DNA of 43,293 bases from a virus. Positions within the stretch are counted from its first letter, which is position 1. Each line of letters opens with the position of its first letter. The position numbers and the translations under genes were made by a program. Location of the stretch: the IMG/VR virus record IMGVR_UViG_3300031673_000132, positions 1 to 43,293 of that record, one strand, 5' to 3'. Of this stretch, positions 36,372-43,293 are shown piece by piece. Under the pieces are notes generated by a model. It did no database searches. It was not told the DNA's origin and was given only the letters and a program-made list of their open reading frames with translations.

Positions 36372-36922
36372 TGGCGCAATTATTACTTAAGGCTGGTACT
36401 GGAATGACTGTTGCTGGCGGAATACAGCAAGGCCGAGATGCTGAAACCGAGGCAAAAAATGCACAGGCAACAGCCAATTATAACGCCCAAATTCAGGAGC
36501 AGGAGGCAAAAGCGATAGAGGCAAAGACGGCCTTCGAGCAGAGCAGGCAGGCCGAAGAAGGTGCGAGAATAGAAAGTTCACTACTCGCCAATATAGGCGC
36601 TTCCGGGGCAGTGCCATCCATAGGAACTCCGCTTCTCATTCAGGCTAAGCAAGCGTCCGAACTCGAACTTGAGAACTTAATGATTGGCTACGAAGGACAG
36701 ATTGGCGCTGCGAGAGCGAGAAGTCAGGCGGCGCTTGACAGGTTGCAGGGCAGGATATACAGACAGAGGGGCAGGAATATAGCAAGGGGCAGATATATGG
36801 GCGCTGGCGCTACCCTGTTGAAGGGATTCGGTTCAATGGATTGGGGCGGGGGTGGTGGAACTACCGGATATACAGGCGGGGATACTGGATATACTCGTAA
36901 TTTTTCGGCGAGCGACTGGTAA
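36371..36922 (+). CDS. Internal virion protein, gp14-like (183 aa)
   Basis: Starts LLLKAGTGMTVAGGIQQGRD, has an alanine/glutamine-rich helical body (TEAKNAQATANYNAQIQEQE, SQAALDRLQGRIYRQRGRNI) and a glycine-rich end (MDWGGGGGTTGYTGGDTG). This is the composition of gp14-type ejection proteins, which leave the head first and form a channel in the outer membrane. Gene order after the GNAT protein agrees. Confidence 0.75.
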   Translation: MAQLLLKAGTGMTVAGGIQQGRDAETEAKNAQATANYNAQIQEQEAKAIEAKTAFEQSRQAEEGARIESSLLANIGASGAVPSIGTPLLIQAKQASELELENLMIGYEGQIGAARARSQAALDRLQGRIYRQRGRNIARGRYMGAGATLLKGFGSMDWGGGGGTTGYTGGDTGYTRNFSASDW

Positions 36923-36935
36923 CAGGAGATAAATT

Positions 36936-38834
36936 ATGGGACAATTCCCAGGCGACATTGAATATACCGAAGCAACACCATCCGGCAGGGGTACTGCCGT
37001 CAGAGCCAATATAGATGTTCGTACCGGCGCAGAAGAGATGGGCAGGGGTTTCGGCGAGGCTGGCGGGGCGATTTTCGAGATAGGCCAGAAGATTTATGAT
37101 GAAGAAAGTGCAGCCGAATACTCAGAACTAAAGCGCAAATTCGACGAAAGAGGTTTTGCCCTTTACAATTCGGTAACGGGCGATATATCGCTCAATCCTG
37201 ATACTGGAGAATTTGAGGGTGCGGATGTTGGTCTCTGGCAGAACTTTGAAAACAACATCGAATCAGAATTACTACAGTCTAAAAAGGCCAATGTAAATGC
37301 GGCTATGAGGCAGCATATAAACGAAAACATAGTTAATTTGAAAGAATCTTTTTTCAAGCACGGCCTTTTTATTGCCAGTAAGAACGCAGATGCCAAATTC
37401 GAGGCCGAATACGCAAACCTTCTGGCAACCGGTGATTTGGGCGGTGCTTATGTTTTACTTAACAATTGGCGTGCAATAAAAGGCCGGGCCTTTCAGGAAA
37501 AATACAATGCCCTGGTAAAATCAGCGCCCAATGACTCATTGCTTTTGCAGGCTGAACGTAAAATGCTATTGGACGAAAACGAACCGGACACAACACCGGA
37601 TATGATGCAAACAAAAACGGCGATTACGAATCTTGGCACTGCCGATGTTTTACTCGACCAGATAGGAGAAAATGCCACCAATGAGCAGTTAATACAAAAA
37701 GCTCAGCTAAAAGAGCGGGGGCGAAGAAAGCAGCAAAAACTACAAGGGGAAATTAACGATAAATTTGAAGAATTGGCGTGGCTGAAACTTTCAAAGCCGG
37801 AAGAGTATGGCGAACTTGACAATAACTGGCTCAGTGCAAATGTAGCCAACCTCGATAGGTCAGCCCGTTATCATTACCAAGCTATTCTTGACGCACGGGC
37901 AAAAGCCGAAGAAAACAGGCAGGAAGAAGAGCAAAAACTCAAAGTAACCAAAGACAAAAATGCCTCTTTGCGTCTAACGGCGAGAATGGCCAAGGAACAC
38001 ATATTAACAAAACCGACATTGGAAGGAGAAGCTGCAAAATATGATTATAGCGATGCGGATTATACGGAGCGGCTTAATAAAATAGGGACAAGCATATTGG
38101 ATGACAGTGACCCCGCTATCGAAAGAAAAATCTCAGATGCGATAGCCTTCAATCCCACCTCGATAGACCCGACACATATTCGTAGTTTCGTGGGCAAGGG
38201 AAAGAGCGGCGGATTAAGCTTGGACAAGGCCGAAGAATACGAGGCTCGCTGGAAAACAGCTATGGATGAAAATAGCGGTTTGAACACTCCGGTCGCAAAA
38301 ACTTATCTTGGTATGCTGAAAGAGGCTGAAAGCGACAGGGTGTTTTCTCTGGATGCGGTAAAAAATAGCACAATTTATACCAAAGCATTAAATAAGTTTA
38401 CAGATTACTTTGCCAACTATCGGGAAAAGAACAAAAAAGACCCCACGTCTCAAGAAGCACAGGAGTTCTACGAAAATCTTGTTTCTGGTTACCGCAGGCC
38501 GGAATCGCCTTTTACGGACGCTAAAGTTCAACAAGTTCTTGGTGAGCTTGAAAGCGGTGGCGCAGTAAGTATATTCGGGACAGTTATGCCCTTTACTAAG
38601 CCGGAAGACGCCATAAATCACGCCCTGAGAAATTTAGGCCCGAACTGGCAGCAGATAGCGCCCGAAGCCGCTGAGATTATAAAACGTAAGTTTCCGAAGG
38701 CCGACATAAAAATAACTACGCCGATATCTCGACAACCCGAATTTCAAATAGGGCAAAGGATTCAACTCCCCTATGGAATGTACGAATATACCGGCTTGTC
38801 CGGTGATAAGGCGTTAAAATTGGTCGAAGAATAA
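36936..38834 (+). CDS. Internal virion protein, gp15-like ejection protein (632 aa)
   Basis: A large soluble, mainly helical protein: RTGAEEMGRGFGEAGGAIFE near the N-terminus, then long charged helices (KKANVNAAMRQHINENIVNL, NIESELLQSK), like gp15-type ejection proteins that line the periplasmic tunnel. No enzymatic domain is visible. ATG 36936 follows AACAGGAGATAAATT. It ends overlapping the next gene by one base. Confidence 0.7.
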   Translation: MGQFPGDIEYTEATPSGRGTAVRANIDVRTGAEEMGRGFGEAGGAIFEIGQKIYDEESAAEYSELKRKFDERGFALYNSVTGDISLNPDTGEFEGADVGLWQNFENNIESELLQSKKANVNAAMRQHINENIVNLKESFFKHGLFIASKNADAKFEAEYANLLATGDLGGAYVLLNNWRAIKGRAFQEKYNALVKSAPNDSLLLQAERKMLLDENEPDTTPDMMQTKTAITNLGTADVLLDQIGENATNEQLIQKAQLKERGRRKQQKLQGEINDKFEELAWLKLSKPEEYGELDNNWLSANVANLDRSARYHYQAILDARAKAEENRQEEEQKLKVTKDKNASLRLTARMAKEHILTKPTLEGEAAKYDYSDADYTERLNKIGTSILDDSDPAIERKISDAIAFNPTSIDPTHIRSFVGKGKSGGLSLDKAEEYEARWKTAMDENSGLNTPVAKTYLGMLKEAESDRVFSLDAVKNSTIYTKALNKFTDYFANYREKNKKDPTSQEAQEFYENLVSGYRRPESPFTDAKVQQVLGELESGGAVSIFGTVMPFTKPEDAINHALRNLGPNWQQIAPEAAEIIKRKFPKADIKITTPISRQPEFQIGQRIQLPYGMYEYTGLSGDKALKLVEE

Positions 38835-41800
38835 TGGCAAAAGAATACGATTTATCACAGATGACACTTGACGAGACAGAAGAGGCCATAAACAGTTATG
38901 ACCCCTATGATATTGCTGAACCACCCTCTTTTGAACTTTCCAAACAAGAACCCCCGCCGGAATTCTTGAGTATGGAAGAAGCGAATCAATTATTGGGGCT
39001 TGATTTTGCCGAGCCTCCCGAAACTTTAAGTATAGAAGAGGCATTCCCTGTACCGGAATTAAGAGCCATTGGGGGGGCTGTTGGTCTGGCTGGCGAGGCA
39101 ACAAAATTAACCGGCAAGGCCATTTGGAAAACACTGGGTGTTTTGTCTTGGCCGTTTGAGCGCATAGAAGCTGGCCTTGCCACGCCCACTACTGCAATTT
39201 TAAGAACCATTGGCCCACTTGTAAGAGAGCCGGTAAAAGCAGCAATTAAAGATATGCTATTTGGCCCGACCGAAATCAATAAAGATGCTTTCAAGAATAT
39301 GGTACGCAGTGGTCTGACCCCTTACGCCAAAACTATATTAGGCAAAAACTTTGAACCAATACTGGAAGACTTGGCGACAGAAGCATTGAACGGAGAAATA
39401 TCCGATGCCGAACTTGATGAAGCATTGGGGGAATCAAAAACTGCATTGCCAGAACTTATACCTGCATTTTTGAGGGGCGCAAAATCTTTTGTTCCATTTA
39501 CTCATAATGACCCCGAAAAAGTCAGGAATTTCAATGATGTGGCTGGCGCTTATTATGAAACATTGACCGGCGAACCAAAAGCGCCGGAATGGTATAAACA
39601 AATATTCGGAGTAGCTCTTTCTTTTTTAGTTCTGCCTACAGTATTTGGCAAGATATTGAAAATGAGCAAGACGGGATTATTAAAAATTCCGGCCATAGGG
39701 AAAATCGCCAACAGAAAATTGCCTGCTTGGGAAGAGGCCAAACTGATACGCAAGGCCAATATTTATGAGCGCAATGAACGAGCTGCGCAGTTGGGAAAAA
39801 CGCTTGCTAAAAAAGATGTTCAAAGAATTGCAAAAGAATTGAGTCTTAAAACCGGCAAGACCATAACCCCCGAAGCGGTCAAGTTGCGGCTGGGACAAAT
39901 AATCAAGGGCAGTGTTACCGAACAGGAATCACTGGCCACAGTAGCAAATCCCGTTATTCAAGAACTACAGGCAAATTTCAAGGAACTACAAAAACTGGGG
40001 ATACTCGGCAAGGAAACATATTTGACAAAACTGACAAAAGCCAGAATAAAAGAACTTACTGCCCAAAAAGAAAAATTGGCAAAGTCATTAACCCGATTAC
40101 AAACCGCCCCGCATTATGTCAAAACACAAGAGATTTCTGCCAAGTTCCCTGGCCGAGCCAAGAAAATTGCAGACTTACAAAGTAAAATTGACGATATTGA
40201 TGACATTCTTTGGAATTCAAAACTTATCAGCGGTGAGTTATATATGCCGAGAATGTATGCTACCAAAGAAGCCGAAGCAGCCGCCCGCAAATTCCCTGTT
40301 TCCGGCGGCCCGAAAGTCAAAGCACCTTATGCTAAGGCAAGAGAAAAAATCCCCCTTGCCGCCCGCAAAGAAATGGGCGAAATCCTTGAGCCTGCCTATC
40401 CCGTAACCAAAAGGCTTATACAGGAATCAATGGACATCGAAACAGCCAAACTGTTCGAGGCCGTCGCCAAACACGGCGAGTGGATTGACGATGTATGGCG
40501 GGAAGGATTAGCCGCCAAAGCGTTGCCGAATACAAAGCCTTACGGGGCATTGGCTGGGAAATTCGTAACTCCCCAAGTATACAATGATGTAACAGAATTG
40601 AACCGAATACGAAGCGACGTTGGTTCTCTTTACGATAGTATCATCGGCACTTGGAAATTGGGCAAGGTAACACTGAACCCAGCCACTCACTTTCGCAATA
40701 CAATAAGCAATTCAATTCTGCTTGATTTGAGCGGGACAGACCACGTTGCACAGGGCAAGTTAATGGTGCGGGCGATTAAAGAAATAAAATCCGGTAGCGG
40801 GGAATTTAAGACTGCTCAAAAGTATTTTGCCCGAACAACTATGATATCTGGCGAATTGCTTGATGATATGTTGAGAACCGTGCAAACAGAAAAAGCAAGC
40901 GGTTTACAAAAAACTATAAATGTTTGGAATAAGGCATTTGGGAAGGCAACTGGCACACCTGCGAAAATTTACCAACAAGAAGAATTTATCTTCAAGTTTA
41001 TGAAATATCTCGAACAAAGAGAACAGGGTAAAAGCATTATTGGCGCTGTTCAGGAAGCAAATAAATGGCTGTTTGATTATGGGGATTTGTCAAAATTCGA
41101 AAAGGTTTATGTAAGAAAAGTGATGCCATTTTATACATTCCCCCGTAAAGCATTGCCGAGAGTTTTGGAAGCGGCGGCAGATAGGCCGTTGACTTTGGCT
41201 AAATATCCCCTGTTGGCTTGGGCAGAAGAAAAATATGCCCTGCACAATCTCGAACTTACAGATAAGGATTACGACCAGATTAAAAAGGTTTTGCCGGAAT
41301 ATATGAAAAGCGGCGGCTATCTCTTAATGCCTTGGCGGGACGCCAACGGCGATTTGCAGTTTTTTGACTGGACTTATATTGTGCCTTGGGGGGAATTGTT
41401 CGATGTGCAAGATAGGGGTTTGCTGAGCGAAACCGTAACGAACCCGCTCTTTGTGGCAATAGCCGAAACAATGCTGAACAAGACTGCTTGGTCTAACAAA
41501 GAAATATGGCAAGAAACTGACACCGACAGCGAAAAAACATTCAAGAAAATGCTTCACGTTTGGCAGACAGCCGTTCCCTCTTTGATGTATAAGGGTATTT
41601 ATTGGGACAAACTATATGAATCGGCCACGGGCAAACCCTCGAAGATGGGCAAAATCAGACCGCTTGCACCCACAATTGCCCATACCATATTCGGTCTAAG
41701 AACACAGCCAATAGACGTAGAGGAACAGGAAAGGTTCAGGATTTTTGACAAGCAAAAGAAAGTCGAGGAACTCGAAAGCAAAATTAGAGACATTATTATC

Positions 41801-41890
41801 AGGGAAGCCAACGGCAATATCGAAGAGGAAGAATATACAAAAAGGCGAGACCAGTATTTCAAACAAATCGAGGAGATTTTAAAGGAGTGA
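38834..41890 (+). CDS. Large internal virion protein, gp16-like ejection protein (1018 aa)
   Basis: The N-terminal 60 residues are acidic with repeated E-P motifs (AEPPSFELSK, EPPPEFLSME). The body includes SGELYMPRMYATKEAEAAAR, GEILEPAYPVTKRLIQESMD, KLGKVTLNPATHFRNTISNS and MPFYTFPRKALPRVLEAAAD, signatures of large phage ejection or polyvalent proteins. One or two hydrophobic stretches (about residues 255-270) may insert in the inner membrane. No lysozyme or transglycosylase motif is visible at the N-terminus, unlike T7 gp16. The gene ends one base from the convergent membrane-protein gene. Confidence 0.7.
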   Translation: MAKEYDLSQMTLDETEEAINSYDPYDIAEPPSFELSKQEPPPEFLSMEEANQLLGLDFAEPPETLSIEEAFPVPELRAIGGAVGLAGEATKLTGKAIWKTLGVLSWPFERIEAGLATPTTAILRTIGPLVREPVKAAIKDMLFGPTEINKDAFKNMVRSGLTPYAKTILGKNFEPILEDLATEALNGEISDAELDEALGESKTALPELIPAFLRGAKSFVPFTHNDPEKVRNFNDVAGAYYETLTGEPKAPEWYKQIFGVALSFLVLPTVFGKILKMSKTGLLKIPAIGKIANRKLPAWEEAKLIRKANIYERNERAAQLGKTLAKKDVQRIAKELSLKTGKTITPEAVKLRLGQIIKGSVTEQESLATVANPVIQELQANFKELQKLGILGKETYLTKLTKARIKELTAQKEKLAKSLTRLQTAPHYVKTQEISAKFPGRAKKIADLQSKIDDIDDILWNSKLISGELYMPRMYATKEAEAAARKFPVSGGPKVKAPYAKAREKIPLAARKEMGEILEPAYPVTKRLIQESMDIETAKLFEAVAKHGEWIDDVWREGLAAKALPNTKPYGALAGKFVTPQVYNDVTELNRIRSDVGSLYDSIIGTWKLGKVTLNPATHFRNTISNSILLDLSGTDHVAQGKLMVRAIKEIKSGSGEFKTAQKYFARTTMISGELLDDMLRTVQTEKASGLQKTINVWNKAFGKATGTPAKIYQQEEFIFKFMKYLEQREQGKSIIGAVQEANKWLFDYGDLSKFEKVYVRKVMPFYTFPRKALPRVLEAAADRPLTLAKYPLLAWAEEKYALHNLELTDKDYDQIKKVLPEYMKSGGYLLMPWRDANGDLQFFDWTYIVPWGELFDVQDRGLLSETVTNPLFVAIAETMLNKTAWSNKEIWQETDTDSEKTFKKMLHVWQTAVPSLMYKGIYWDKLYESATGKPSKMGKIRPLAPTIAHTIFGLRTQPIDVEEQERFRIFDKQKKVEELESKIRDIIIREANGNIEEEEYTKRRDQYFKQIEEILKE

Positions 41891-42172
41891 TTATTCCCTT
41901 GGGCGGAAGTCGGTATGCATAAGACTTTCTATGGCATCTTGTTCTCGCATATCCCCAATGGATTCCTTTAATCCTTGTTGGCAAAATAACAGACGATATA
42001 AAATGCGAATAGGGAAAACAACAATCCAATAAATAAGAGAATACCCTATAAACAGAAACGCAATAAATACAAAGATAGTAAGAAGGAACAAAATAACATA
42101 AACCCAAAATTCAAATATCCATTGTAATGGCATATTTACAATCTTACTCATTTTAACAGTTTTGTCAAGCAA
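41891..42172 (-). CDS. Lone minus-strand small membrane protein (93 aa)
   Basis: Two membrane segments are visible (IFEFWVYVILFLLTIFVFIA and IGYSLIYWIVVFPIRILYRL), then a soluble C-terminal helix (KESIGDMREQDAIESLMH). The track start is TTG; ATG 42151 or 42133 are alternatives and none has a good ribosome site. TTGACA stands near 42164 on this strand. Only minus-strand gene between ejection and tail-fibre genes; possibly a superinfection-exclusion or lysis-timing protein expressed on its own. Confidence 0.55.
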   Translation of the reverse strand: MLDKTVKMSKIVNMPLQWIFEFWVYVILFLLTIFVFIAFLFIGYSLIYWIVVFPIRILYRLLFCQQGLKESIGDMREQDAIESLMHTDFRPRE

Positions 42173-42191
42173 AATCTGGAGATTGTCCTAA

Positions 42192-43293
42192 GTGCAAATA
42201 TATCCTCTATTTATACTTGACGGCGGCGAACTCGATAAAATCTTCAAGGCCGACGGTCTTTTAAGGCGTGCGGGAACAGAAACTTACGATACGACCTTAG
42301 ACCCGTCTCTTACCACATTGACCTTGTCCGGCCAGTTTACCAGCACTCTTGCTACTGGCACTTCGCCCTTTGCAGTTACATCAACCACACTCAATACCAA
42401 TCTTAACGCCGAATTGTGGGGTGGCTATAAATTTGCAGATTATCTTAATCAGGCGGTTAAAACAACCTCAAGCCCGACCTTTAATACTCTAACGCTTACA
42501 AGGGGTTATATCAATGCCGACGTTACCAATGCCCTTTTAGTAGAACAAGCTGGCGTTCACAATGACGTTTTGCGTGTTAATACTGCTACCGCACAAGTTG
42601 TAATTGCTGGTTCGCTGGACGAGCTAACCACACTTTCGATGTCCGGCCAACTAACAAATACGTTGGCCATTGGCACTAAGCCGTTTGTGATAACTTCGAC
42701 TACAATGTGTGATAATCTTAACGCCGATTTACTGGACGGTCAGCACGCCTCTGCCTTTTACAAATCAGGGGACAGCCCAACCTTTGCCGGTTTAATTACT
42801 CCTGCTATCAATGGTGGCACTTCAGCTAATGATGATATTACTATTCAAGGTACGACTCACGCTACCAGAGCGACCAGCTATGTTATCTTACAACCGACGG
42901 CGGGCAATGTTGGTATCGGGACAACAACTCCCGTAGTTCCCTTGCACGTTAATGGTGTAATAGCGGCAGAAGCAACTGCATTCGTTATTCCGGCTGGTAT
43001 AAAAGGGATTTTCCTAAAATATAACGAAGATTATGAGTACGGGTCATTATGGTGTTATGATTATCCGAATACAGTATATAAAGGTCTGGGAATAGACGCT
43101 GCTTTCACGGAATTTCAAGTAAGCGGCGTTAAAAAAGCGGAGATGCAATCAACCGGCATATTTGATGTTGACCAATTTGCCGACATACAAACGACTGGTG
43201 ATACTACGGCAAACACTTTGGGAAAGGGACAAGTTGGCATTGCCGGTTTAGATTATGCTTCTTTTGGATACAGGGGGCATAATGGAACTAATT
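42192..43293 (+). CDS. Tail fibre protein, N-terminal 367 residues (continues at position 1)
   Basis: GTG 42192 is the first start after an in-frame TAA; GGAG lies ten bases upstream. The fibre has two copies of a module of about 37 residues (LTLSGQFTSTLATGTSPFAV ... NTNLNAELWG and LSMSGQLTNTLAIGTKPFVI ... CDNLNADLLDGQHASAFY), and later GNVGIGTTTPVVPLHVNG, phrases typical of phage tail fibres and of the shaft before the host-binding tip. The last 127 bases repeat the window start; the full protein is 435 residues. Confidence 0.85.
   Translation, partial: MQIYPLFILDGGELDKIFKADGLLRRAGTETYDTTLDPSLTTLTLSGQFTSTLATGTSPFAVTSTTLNTNLNAELWGGYKFADYLNQAVKTTSSPTFNTLTLTRGYINADVTNALLVEQAGVHNDVLRVNTATAQVVIAGSLDELTTLSMSGQLTNTLAIGTKPFVITSTTMCDNLNADLLDGQHASAFYKSGDSPTFAGLITPAINGGTSANDDITIQGTTHATRATSYVILQPTAGNVGIGTTTPVVPLHVNGVIAAEATAFVIPAGIKGIFLKYNEDYEYGSLWCYDYPNTVYKGLGIDAAFTEFQVSGVKKAEMQSTGIFDVDQFADIQTTGDTTANTLGKGQVGIAGLDYASFGYRGHNGTN
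42310..42738 (+). repeat. Diverged module repeat within tail fibre
   Basis: Copy 1 at about 42310-42420 and copy 2 at about 42628-42738 encode the same pattern LTTLxxSGQxTxTLAxGTxPFxxTSTT followed by NLNAxL. Identity is clearer in protein than in DNA, pointing to an old duplication of one shaft module. Confidence 0.65.
43167..43293. repeat. Terminal direct repeat (circular assembly overlap), right copy
   Basis: Identical to 1-127. See the left copy; remove one copy for a circular 43,166-bp genome. Confidence 0.9.

Overview
The window is a complete, circularly assembled genome of a tailed bacteriophage with a T7-like (podovirus-type) virion gene order. Bases 1-127 are identical to 43167-43293, so the unique unit is 43,166 bp and one tail-fibre gene runs through the join (42192 to 43293, then on to 333). 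The host cannot be named from the sequence. Shine-Dalgarno sites of the AAGGAG type and promoters of the TTGACA/TATAAT type point to a bacterium with an ordinary sigma-70-like polymerase. I see no integrase, DNA or RNA polymerase, primase or helicase, so the phage is probably lytic and leans on host replication and transcription. No endolysin is recognisable.

Layout: (1) 42192-43293 plus 1-974, plus strand: tail fibre and three small genes, one of them a holin-like protein. (2) 971-20984, minus strand: about 45 mostly small, tightly overlapping early genes. They include a metallophosphoesterase, a HAD phosphatase, two PD-(D/E)XK-like nucleases, two HExxH proteins, a replication initiator with an origin-like repeat cluster, two DNA methyltransferases (one broken by a 4-nt frameshift and by an antisense HNH gene), an SSB-like protein, a YopX-like protein, a MazG-like pyrophosphohydrolase, two tandem-repeat proteins and many small zinc-ribbon proteins. 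(3) 20985-21230: divergent control region with a near-consensus early promoter. (4) 21231-41890, plus strand: HTH regulator, terminase small subunit, endonuclease VII-like HNH protein, terminase large subunit, portal, scaffold, major capsid protein, tail tube proteins, a GNAT-type virion protein and three internal virion/ejection proteins. (5) 41891-42172, minus strand: a lone small membrane protein.

Points of interest. Most of the longer gaps in the minus-strand half contain GC-rich nested stem-loops, often with U-tracts or GU pairs that fit minus-strand RNA; the best is a multibranched element at 12134-12245 in front of a methyltransferase gene. The early operon leader looks like an attenuator with a 37-codon leader ORF. 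A run of six small palindromes lies upstream of a second strong promoter. An 11-bp-phased repeat lies in the linker of the replication initiator. A short YWEG/YYED peptide module is inserted four times in three neighbouring tail genes, and a carbohydrate-binding-like domain appears to have split the large tail protein gene. The methyltransferase region also keeps remnants of a second, deleted copy.
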